This document shows positions 1 to 9,976 of a stretch of DNA of 64,000 nucleotides, one piece after another. The position numbers and the translations under genes were made by a program. Source of the DNA: Quillaja saponaria. Its lineage: Eukaryota > Streptophyta > Magnoliopsida > Fabales > Quillajaceae. Location of the stretch: NCBI GenBank assembly GCA_029379385.1, contig CM055611.1, positions 4,154,001-4,218,000 of the forward strand. Reading direction: 5' to 3'. The notes under the pieces were generated by a model that had not been told where the DNA came from, did no database searches, and was given only the letters and a program-made list of their open reading frames with translations. The stretch's first letter is position 1; each line of letters opens with the position of its first letter.

Positions 1-92
1 GAGAAAGTTGACTAAAGAATGAAATTGAAATTTTTTTGACTAAAGAGTGAAATTGAAAAATTTAGGTAAAATGACAATTACATTCCCTAAAA

Positions 93-493
93 TATCATAT
101 TTTTTGTCAATTTCATCCCAAAAGTATTTTTTCGGTCAATTCCGTCCTAAAATTTTCAAAACATTTGCAATATCTTTTTCAAGTTTAACTCCGTTAATAT
201 TTTGGATAGAAAATCCTGATGTGACTTTGAATATTTTATTTAGTGTCACATGTATGTTGAGTTGGCAAAATAATATAAATAATTGTCCCTAAAGTATAGT
301 TTTTAGTCAATTTTATCCTAAAAGTATAAGCTTTTTGGCAAGAAAATTATTATATTTTAAGCCACATTAACAATTTCTATCCAATATGTTAATGATGTTA
401 AACTGAAAGAAGACATTGCAAATTTTTTTTTTGGTCAAAATTGATCCAAAAAAATAATAATATTTTTGGGACAAAATTGACAAAAGTATGATA
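93..493. repeat. Inverted-repeat element (MITE-like remnant)
   Basis: About 34 bases at 93-126 recur in reverse complement at 461-493 with only a few mismatches; the shared core reads TTGTCAATTT..TCCCAAAA. A third related copy lies near 296-340 in direct orientation. The interior is AT-rich and non-coding. This arrangement fits a non-autonomous DNA transposon, but no clean target duplication was found, so the outer limits are uncertain. Confidence 0.4.
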
Positions 494-1430
494 GTTTAAT
501 TAAGGTCGTTAATGCTATTTGAGTAATTCAAAATTTTAAGGAATAAATTAGGAGAAAATTATGGGAGTTTACTAAAGGTAAAATTTAAAGAATTTATTAG
601 TACTCTAGTATGCTTTTAAAATGTTTGATACATAACCGAACTTAATAAAAAAAAAAAAATTAGATTCAAATTTACCCTATCTGAGATCCAATGGATTCGA
701 CTTGCCCTTGACTTGCTATGCTAAGCATAATCCATCAGGGTCAGGAAATTGGATCTAATGTCATTGGATCGGGTTGGATATATAGATCCATTGACAACCC
801 TAATTATACTAACATTTGTAATACCATATGAAATAATTATATAAACATAAAAGGTTTAGGTTATTGAGTGAATTTTTTATGTGTTGAGTTATTTTAGAAC
901 ATTAGATCAAGTAAAGATGATGGAAGAGATTGATATAGATTAATAAATAAATAAAAATACTATTCTGTACCAATGATTTTAAGAATATCTTGGCAAAAAT
1001 TTAAAGAAAAACCTAAACAAGTGTTTGTACATATTTTGAAATAATGTGTTTTAACGATAAGAGTTTGATACAGTAATAAATAAGTTGTATTTTTTAGTTG
1101 AGAATACAAGTTCAACAGGTAATTATTGGAAAAACTTAGTTCATGGCTTGAAGATGCCAACACAGTTCAAGGAACTGAGTTTGGGTCTTCAACCCACCAA
1201 CTCAATTTTTTATTAATTTCTATTTAAAATTCAAATTCAGATGATGCATTACTAAATTATCAATAATTCCATATAATATTCAAAATTAATTTTGTTTTTA
1301 CCAAAATGTCAAAAAGTATAAAAATTTATACGAATTGGTATTTAAACTTTTAAACTCGCATTCCTAGTAAATTTTAAGGATTGGTCTCCTATCATTTTTT
1401 TCAACTTAAGCATACTCAACACATTTTGGG
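494..1430. other. Intergenic AT-rich sequence
   Basis: No gene is visible. The piece around 660-800 repeats GGATC/GATCC motifs and ends in ACAACCCTAAT, which resembles the end of a hAT-type MITE whose other end I could not place. The remainder shows no recognisable structure. Confidence 0.4.
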
Positions 1431-1434
1431 GTAG

Positions 1435-1788
1435 ATTCAACTACCAATAACACCACCAACTACTGCAACTGTACCCAATTTCTCAGAATAAAACAAATAG
1501 AAAAAATTGAGAAAAATCAGAATTCCAATTTTCTCTGCCAATTGTCTCCTTCCAACCTGTACAGTGCCAATATAGCACAGAAGCTGTACTACAACCACCC
1601 TCTTTCTCTCTGTCCCCTCTAAGGTTTTCGGCGATTTCAACAGCCATACCCGTATCTCTGAGAATATCTGGTATGGGAATGTCTTTCAATTCACCCTTGG
1701 GACCTTGATTTTTGCGTTCCGCTCCACGATTGGGAAACGCCTGTTTGCTTTAGAGAATTTCTGGTGACCCTGATTAGGTTCAAAAGAT
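1435..1788 (+). promoter_or_regulatory. Probable 5' leader of the SLC35F-like gene
   Basis: The base composition shifts from AT-rich to a CT-rich stretch (around 1598-1622) and then to mixed sequence running into the ATG at 1789, which is typical of a plant 5' UTR. The transcription start was not determined, and no clear TATA box was assigned. Confidence 0.35.
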
Positions 1789-4700
1789 ATGAGAAGGGAA
1801 TCTTGGAAATGGGTTCAGGGTTTGATATATATAGTTGCTGTTGCATCAATTTGGATAGCTGCTAGTTTTGTAGTTCAGTCTGTTGTAGATGCGGGTGTAT
1901 CACCATTTCTCATTACCTACATTTGCAATTCATTGTTTGTGGTTTACCTTCCAATAGTTGAAATTGGGCGTTTTTTTGAGGATTCTTATGGAGGTTTATG
2001 GATTTGGGGGAGTGAGAAGAGTGGGAAGCGTTTGCAAGAACTGGGGGAGTCTGAGCAGCCTATTCTTCTTCCTGTAGATAATGATGCAATTGCAAATGCC
2101 AGTGCATCTTTGATAACAGAAGAGGGTGAAATCAGTCAGCAAAGAAAGAATATTGAGCAAGGCACTGTTGTTGAATATGTTGATAAACAATTGGATGAAA
2201 AAGGGCGTTGGACCCGCACAAGAGTGGCCAAAGTTAGTCTTTTAGTATGCCCGTTTTGGTTTTTTGCTCAACTCACGTTTAATCTCTCGTTGAAGTATAC
2301 TACTGTCACGGTAAGGACCTCTGAAATATATATTCCACATACTGCTTATTCATTGTGCATTATTTGTATTAATTTAGTTCCTCTTTTTTATGTCATATGC
2401 AGTCAAATACAATCTTAAGCAGTGCATCCAGTCTTTTTACCTTTCTGGTCTCTCTAGCATTCTTGGGTGAGAAATTCACTTGGCTAAAACTTATCAGCGT
2501 CCTTCTTTGTATGGGAGGAACGGCTATTGTTAGCCTTGGTGATTCACAAAGTGGTTCAAGTACTGTTGCATCAAACCCTCTTCTTGGAGACATTCTTGCT
2601 CTTGTTTCATCGGGATTATATGCAGCATATATTACCCTCATTCGCAAGAAGTTACCTGATGATGATGGGAAAAGTGGCCGTGCCAGTATGGCACAATTTC
2701 TTGGATTTCTAGGCCTTTTTAACCTCATTATTTTTCTTCCCGTTGCTCTTATACTTAATTTCACTAAGCTGGAATCCTTTTTTTTGCTTACCTGGAAGCA
2801 GCTTGGTCTGATTGTTGGCAAAGGTTCGTATCCATGATTTACAAATGTTTTCTTATGTTTCTATATTATAATCTAGTTACTTTTCTTTACCTGTATGTGC
2901 TGCATAGTATGACTGCATTGTTGGCAAAGGTTCGTATCCATGATTTACTTTTCTATATTAAAGATAATCAATGGTATATATTGATAGCAGATATGTCAAG
3001 TAGCAGATAGGTCACAGAATATGATGGGCAAATTAATGGCTAACAGAGAAAACTGGGGAATGAGGAAAGGATTGAGGCTGCAAATAAGCATGACGGGCAT
3101 ACTTACAGATATGTTTAGATATGTCAATAGTAACTGTTAGTTTTTCAAGGTTGATATAAATAATTGTGTGGATTCCCTATCAACTTAAGCTTTTGGAGAA
3201 CTAGTAATAAAACTGGCATCAGAGCATGGTTATCAAAAGTGTTGCTAGTACTAGTTTCGGTTACCCCATTTTCAATAATAATTCTTGCATTTTAGTTTGT
3301 GGTTTGTCCTGTTCAATTTTCATGGAAGTTCACATTAGTGGGAGTATTAGTGTATTAGGCGTGATATACATTTTATTGGCCCATTTCCTAACATCTTAAG
3401 CTTTCTGTAGAATTGGTATCCAACAGTGACCTTTTGATACCAGGAAACCATGATTTCAACCAATACAGTACTTGTAATTTCGTTATAAAAAATGAAATAT
3501 ATGTGATATTTATGTTGCTGAAAGGACTAGTTCCCCTAAAGTTTATTGTACCAGTAGACTAACTCAACATATTGTATTCCCAAGAATCTTAGAAGTCCTA
3601 GGTTCGAGAATAAACACGACAGAGCACACTGAAACTGATATTCAAAATTATCAAAAAAGTTATTTTATTGATACACACTTTATTTTCATCCACTTTCTTC
3701 CCTTCCCAAATAGAATGAAAGAAGGTTAAATTCTCGCTATTCAATTTTCTGTTTGTATATTCATTCCAGCCATTTTCTGTCTATCTTAATTTGTTCCCAA
3801 ATAAAGGCTAAAAGTTCTTTCCACTTCTAGTCTATAGACAAAATGGAAATTATTTTCACCCTTTACTATTGTGATTCTGTGAAGATGTTATCGAGACTAT
3901 ATCACTTCAGATGTTGAGCTCCAATATGACATTGCACCATGGACTCAGGCATGAAAAGCTTTTAGTTGCCAAACTGAAAGTTCCTTCATAACCACAACTA
4001 CATTTCCTTTTTTCCTTTGCTCAATGATTTCACTTTCACTTTTTTATTGCCAATTCCAACTGTTGTGTCAGTATTTGATACAGTATCAGTGCACTGAAAT
4101 GTTTAAACTAGCGGCATAAAAATCCATGTAAGAGTAGAAAATGAAAGAAGTTTAGGTATGTGTGCCAAGCTCTTTAACTGATAATATCCGTCAATTTGAA
4201 CTAATTTTGAAGTTCGAAATCTAGAACCATTAAATATATATATATATATTTATATCAATTTGTAAAATTGAGTTTGTGTATGTTTCTCCACAACATATGC
4301 ATCTAGGTTTTTCTTTGGAGCAAAAATATGCAAGCTTTCTTTTTTGGGGTTTAATGATATAATGGTATACAGAGATAACTATGCACAAACAGCATATCAA
4401 AAATAAAACCTGTTCTACTTTCCTTTTACTATGCATAGCATCCACAACATTAAATCTTTCTGTTATCATATAAAACTGTGGGATTCTTATTTTGGCTGTC
4501 AGCTATTTAGCAAAGAGGTAGTTAGTGAGTTAATGTACTTGAGGATTCTGTCAAGAAACGAAGCTTTTTTGTGTTGATATTCTTTCCTGTTTGAATTTGA
4601 GGAGGCATAGCACTGATAGAAGTATAAGAGGGCACCGTAAGAAACTAATAAACAATTTTGAGTATTTTCTAGCCCTAATTGCTGTTAGTACAAATCTGAG

Positions 4701-7617
4701 TAACATTGGCTCGTCATTCATTCATAAAACTTGTGTGTCCTACGAGCCAACCTATGTCATGTTTTGAGACATAAAACATAAGCCAATATGAAAATAAACT
4801 TTCTTTGTTGGACTATGCACCAAAAGAATGGTCTTCTATGAAATATAATGCCTTTTGACTGCCTAACATTTTCAAGTGCTAATAAAATTTTATGATTTGT
4901 AACAAGATTGAAACAAACAACCCGACCTACTTTAGGCAAGTTGGTTGCCTGTTGTGGGTCTGTGTCAAGAAATGGTTGTCATTGTCATAATACGTTATCT
5001 TTGATACCTTACTTTTTATGTTTTGACCAAAAGAACCTTCTTGTAAAACATCTTATTGTATGACAGGTTTTGGACTTTGCCTACAGTCCCTCTTATGGAG
5101 GGATAGGGTTGCTAATTCAAATAATTAGGCCTAAGGTTTGTAGGGAAAGGGTCATGTCATAAATTAAATTGGGGTTTGGAAAGTCTAACTTGACGTAGTC
5201 CATAGTGGCAATTGGAATTCAAGAAGCTGGTTTCTGGAACTTAAGAACATTCGGGAGTTTATGGATTGAGTAGGGCTTTTGCTTTTATGATGATAAAAAC
5301 ATGGAACTATTCAAGAGTTGGAGAAGATGGTGGCTTCTTGGTTGGAGTTGCAAGAAAAGGGATTAGAATTAGAGGCTGTGAAGAGTGTTGCATAGACAGT
5401 GCTCGTGTGAACAGTAACTAGAAAGAGGAGAAGTAGGCAAAAGAGAAACAGATATCTGTCGTAAACCCTTCAATAATCAAATACTAGGATGCATTGATTT
5501 ATTCTATTTCTAATATGATTAGCACTTATTGACTGATGAACCATAATAAGATATATTTATAGAGGTCAATAAATAGTTCAACATAATTTAACAGTAAAAT
5601 GACTTATCTGGCTTGCAAGTAAAGCTGACGTAGGACAGATTAGGAGAAATCCGCCTGCCTGGATTTTCAGTGTGTTTTAGGGTTCTAAAGTTATGATATT
5701 TAGGGGTAGGGTTCGTGGAAGAAGGGATTCAAATTTATTGTAGGGTTGGGAAGATGATGATTTGAATGAAGAGGATGGTGAAACTGAAAATTCTGGTTGC
5801 TGCATAAGTGCATATTTAGGGAAAGAATATTAGGGTTTTAGAATTTAGAAGATATGGTTTAGTATTTTAAAGAGGAGGTAAAGATGAGGAAACTTGTGCT
5901 AGCATTTTGGGTTGAAGGATCAAAGAAATAGTTGCATGAACATGAGCCAGAGATGAAAAAGAAGAAGAGGGAGGAGATAGGAAGAAAGAAACTTAGCTCA
6001 CAAGCTTTCAACCTTGCAATTTTCTAATTAACTCAATATCTAAAACTCTACCAAATCTGAATGTATATATATGTATACATATAGCTGTAGATATCCTACT
6101 GAAAAGGATCATATAACCGACTCCAACTAGTTTGAGATTTAAGGCTTAGTTGAGTTGAGTAGTTGGTAGATATCCCTGGCACTTGTGTTGTGCTAGTGTG
6201 GAGTTGCTTTTTATCTTTTGTCTTTTTAGTATTTTTTTTTCAATTCTTTAAAAAAAAAAATCTTTGCAATGATAGTTCTGGGAAGTTACATGAGATCATT
6301 GATGAGAACTCAAATTTCGTTAAATTTACCATTTTAGCATGTGGATGTTTGAATTTTAAATGTATGTTACAATGAAGGGTGTTTTTGGAAATGGAAAAAT
6401 TCTACACCACTCAGGAAATCTCCTAGTATAGTAGTATAGATATAAGCAAAAATGACTCAAGCTAAATTTACCAAAAAAAAAAAAAGAAGACTTAAACTAA
6501 CACCAAATGGATAAAACCTAAGGCCTGCGGCAACAAAACAAAAAATAACTGATTTATCCCTGACATTAGTACTTAATTAATAAATTCTTGATCTGATAAC
6601 TTAGTAACTACAAAACACACTTTACTTTGTACCAATGACTATATGGATTTGCCCTACTAGTTCGAAACTTCTCCATTTAGCCCATAGCTGCTGCATCATT
6701 CTCTGCCCTGCTGGTCCACTTGGATCAAGTGGCATCAACATCTGCCTGGCTTGATAGCATGCTATGCATATCTCATGTATCCCCAGATCCTGTTTCTCAT
6801 CCTCCTCTGACTAAAATTCTCAAGTACTGAACAGAATTTTGTTCGAAATTTTCTCTTTAGATCTATCTTACTTCAGATTTTTTGTTGTACACAGATGACC
6901 TAAAATCTGATGGCTTAGAGCATTCTACATCATTGGTAAAACCGTTTGTTGTGAATAGCAATGTGCATGTCTCATGGTAGAGAAATATACTCCCCCTATC
7001 CGAAAAGAATGTTCACTTTGACTAAGTACACAGATTTAGGAACCTTAATAAATATGCATTGGTGCTAGTTCTTATAAGAGGCATCAAAGGAAAAAGAACA
7101 TTCAATTCTTTGACTGGATATAAAGGAAAGATGGACATTCTTTTTGCGACAGAGAGAAGACAAATTTTTCCACCTTGGAAGAGTGATAAATTACTTGCCA
7201 TATCTTCTGTAACAAATGAATGAAGCCTTTCTCTTGTATTGTCTCTGCCATTTTCATTATAATTTTCATTACTTATTAATTGTTTTCCATCTTGTTCAGG
7301 CTTGATAGATAATGTGCTCAGTGATTACTTATGGGCCGAGGCTGTTCTTCTGACAACAACTACCGTAGCAACTGCAGGACTAACAATTCAAGTCCCATTG
7401 GCTGCTATTGTTGACTCACTGACCGGCAATGCACCTCATCTATTGGATTACCTTGGAGCAGTAGCTGTCATGAATTGGCTTTGCTGGAATCAATATTCCT
7501 TCTGATGTTTTTAGAAGATCTGGGGAAGATAGTATTGAATTGGAAAATGACGATTCAAGTGCAATGGATCAGAATCTTATTTTACGAAGGAGCCAAGATT
7601 CTGCTGCAGTATCCTAA
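1789..7617 (+). CDS. EamA / SLC35F5-type membrane transporter (single-base frameshift in last exon)
   Basis: This is a drug/metabolite-transporter-fold membrane protein of the plant SLC35F5-like (EamA) family, probably in an endomembrane or vacuolar membrane; the substrate is not known. Coding exons are 1789-2310, 2403-2823 and 7300-7617, all with GT..AG introns and matching phases (0, then 1). Family hallmarks include YTTVTSNTILSSASSLFTF across junction 1 and FLGEKFTWLKL in exon 2; hydrophobic helices run throughout, with a polar loop at about residues 75-140. Intron 2 is about 4.5 kb and holds TE debris. In exon 3 the frame breaks at 7470-7475: read literally, the protein stops at 7503-7505 (about 382 aa) inside its last helix. 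Dropping one A of the AA at 7473-7474 restores GFAGINIPSDVF and an acidic/Ser tail ending at TAA 7615-7617 (about 419 aa), close to the family's usual length. The cause is an assembly error or a real mutation. The family call is firm; the functional state is open. Confidence 0.88.
2811..2948 (+). repeat. 32-bp direct repeat copying the exon 2 splice donor
   Basis: The 32 bases at 2811-2842 (last 13 bases of exon 2 plus 19 bases of intron) recur exactly at 2917-2948, 106 bp downstream and inside the intron. The second copy therefore carries the same AAAG/GTTCG donor context. Use of the second donor would read through an in-frame TGA, so the first is taken as the real exon end. Confidence 0.85.
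2990..3450 (+). mobile_element. Degraded LTR / primer-binding-site remnant in intron
   Basis: TGGCATCAGAGC at 3214-3225 is one base off the initiator-Met-tRNA primer binding site common in plant Copia elements. It follows an LTR-like stretch ending near 3212. A related stretch with TGGTATCCAACA lies near 3414. No element coding sequence is seen beside it. The boundaries are guesses. Confidence 0.35.
6101..6160 (+). mobile_element. 3' tail of an RTE-type LINE (5'-truncated) in intron
   Basis: The sequence matches, on the + strand, the 3' end of the RTE-type LINE found on the - strand at 58539-61653: CCGACNCCAACTAGTTTG, then TTAAGGCTTAG, then TTGAG repeats. It sits in intron 2 of the transporter gene. 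It could be a severely 5'-truncated LINE or a SINE that shares the LINE tail. Confidence 0.7.
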
Positions 7618-8168
7618 CAGGTTTGTCAATTATTCCAATGCCTTATACTTATTATTCCTGGAAGATAGTGGTGAAGGCACTTTTTTTTATTGCAACTGTA
7701 TCATATTGTGGCTTCGAGAATGCTATTATACCTGACACAAATACATTCAGCGAGGAAGAAGAAAGAACAGACAGGGAGTTTGATATTTCATGTTTGCCGG
7801 CGGGAGTCTGGCATTGGTTGAGTTGAACAAATTGAAATGTCCTTTTTGTTCTATAATTTCTTGGAAGAAAATAGCATTGATGGTTCTTCCTCTCTAAAAC
7901 TGGGATTGGTTGCTGTTCAAGAGTCCAAAATAGCTTGTGAGTATGTGTATCATATAAATAAACCCATTTTCTCTCTTGGATGCGGGTCCCACATATGGGG
8001 CTCGTCAAACGGAGGTTCATGGTTCATGCCCTACCTCCTTGCATAGATTTTTTTTTCCATTTTCATGTTTTTGCAATTCATTTTTTTATATTATAGAACA
8101 ATGTATTATTCTGTATCATATAGTAGATGCTTTATATAAGTCATACTTATTGCTTGAGCAAGTGCTGT

Positions 8169-8174
8169 AATAAA
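8169..8174 (+). terminator. Candidate poly(A) signal of the transporter gene
   Basis: AATAAA lies about 550 bp past the restored stop codon at 7617, at the end of a T-rich 3' UTR-like stretch. The assignment is by position only; another AATAAA-like site lies near 7957. Confidence 0.4.
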
Positions 8175-8447
8175 TTTTAGGTCAAATTATGCTCAAGTTT
8201 GTGGTTTCACTATTTTTTTCAACTGGATTAAATTTTCTCAATTGGGTCTGTGATTTTATTTTAACTTCAATTGAGTTGTACACTGCATCTCATTCAATTT
8301 ACAAACAAAAATTGTTTGAGTGACAACCAAACAACACGAGTATTTTGATTTTAATATTTACGAATAAAAGCCTATACAAGTTACAAGAAATTTTGACAAT
8401 ATAAAAAAAAAAAAAAAAACCAAAAACAAAACAAAAACTCAGCGAGA

Positions 8448-8640
8448 CCCAATTGAAGTCAAAATGAAAGTGGAACGACTCAATTAAAAAAAAGAAAAAA
8501 ATCCAGTAACATAATTTTAAAAAATGGTAAAATTATACAAACCACCCAATTGAAGTCAAAATGAAAGTGTAACGACTCAATTAAAAAAAGGAAAAAATTC
8601 AGTAACATAATTAAAAAAATAGTAAAATTATACAAACCCA
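8448..8640. repeat. 97-bp tandem duplication
   Basis: The units 8448-8544 and 8545-8640 both begin CCCAATTGAAGTCAAAATG and differ at a few bases and in A-run length. This is intergenic DNA between the two convergent genes, and no coding potential is visible. Confidence 0.8.
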
Positions 8641-8649
8641 AAATAAAAT

Positions 8650-9522
8650 TTAACCTAACTTTATCTTCAATTATTATACTCAAATCTTTTTGAATCCTAA
8701 ATTTTCTTCTTTTTTGGTTTCTCGGGTTTTCCTACAAATATTGCTGTGAGACGGGTTATGTCACTACTAAGATGACCCTCCTTATAATTACTTACTCTAA
8801 GATTCAAACTTGTGTTCTCATTTTAAGAGTGCGGCTTGCTTACTACTATACCTAATGCTTGTTGGTAATCCCTAAAGTTATTTATTTCTTCATAAAACAT
8901 AGCACATAATTTGAAACCTATGATCAAATTATAAATAACTTAAGATCTTTCTAACGTGTTTTCTAAGATCAAAGCACTGAGTAATGCAAAAATTTATTTT
9001 ATCAATTATTCTTAGAAGAATCTAGTAACACATACATGACACATTGCTTCGTCAAAAGTTTTTATATCAAAATTATGATAATGAATTTGATGTTTATTTA
9101 GATGCTTATTCAAAATCTTTCTTATATTACTCAGATTTACAGACAATTTATTTTTGGAGAGGAAATTACTTACAAGTCACTAATAATTATTAGCTAAACA
9201 GCATTAGAATCTAGAAGCACAATTACATACCATTTGTATGTGATGACCCCACTTTCTTTGTGGGAAATATCATTACTATCCAACTATTCAACCAGAATGA
9301 GAAACATTTCAGCAAGAGGTGAACAACAACATCAACTGTTCCAAAAGAAGATATGGATATTTTGTTGAAAATCTTAATAAGTAATCATCAATTTAAATTA
9401 TTAAGATTAAAAAAAATGTGAAGTATTACTAAGCTTTTTTAAGCCAATATTTAGATGACTACACTGATTTTGATATTACTTTTTACTTTTTATGGGCCAC
9501 TGAAGTGCTTGTGTGCAGTGCA
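8650..9522. other. Intergenic stretch, nothing recognised
   Basis: AT-rich sequence without open reading frames of note, between the 3' ends of the two convergent genes. No repeat or motif was recognised. Confidence 0.4.
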
Positions 9523-9636
9523 TCCAAGGACTGCCATTTTAAGCCAATGCTATGATATCCTTTTATGACAAAAAATGCGCCTCAAGCAAATGCTCTGATA
9601 TCCAAGGACTGCCATTTTAAGCCAATGCTCTGATAT
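9523..9636. repeat. Spaced direct repeat, about 36 bp, 78 bp apart
   Basis: TCCAAGGACTGCCATTTTAA begins at 9523 and again at 9601. The match extends through AAGCCAATGCT and TGATAT with one mismatch. A partial third echo (CAAATGCTCTGATA) lies between the two. It is located just downstream of the DeSI-type gene. Confidence 0.75.
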
Positions 9637-9870
9637 ACTTAGCTTTTCCAGGCAGAGGTCTCCAGATTAAGCTCCAGTACTTGAGATGTATAAGTCACAT
9701 TAGACAAAGGTCAGATACATCATCCTTACACCAATGAAAAGGTGTAATGTAACAGCTGAAGCCTATATATACTTTTTTTTAAGTACATAAAAAAACAGCT
9801 CAACATATCCATTTGAATCATTCCAAATCAGATTACTTAACTGAGAAAATAATATCAGTCCATTGTGTAC

Positions 9871-9921
9871 AAATGGGTCTTTGATCCACAAGAAACATTT
9901 TTAGTGATCAAAGACCCATTT
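9871..9921. repeat. Perfect 16-bp inverted repeat (hairpin) beyond the DeSI-type gene's stop
   Basis: AAATGGGTCTTTGATC at 9871-9886 is exactly complementary to 9906-9921, leaving a 19-base loop. It lies just past the original stop of the - strand DeSI-type gene, so it would be in that gene's 3' UTR and could fold into a stem in the mRNA. Its role is unknown. Confidence 0.8.
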
Positions 9922-9976
9922 TTTAGTGAAGTCAAAAAACAGCATCAATCTTGAAATAACGGTAACGATCAAAATA

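Noticed and set aside
2393..2821. Long minus-strand frame opposite exon 2 of the transporter
   Set aside because: It is a shadow of the real + strand exon, which has family motifs and correct splice phases.
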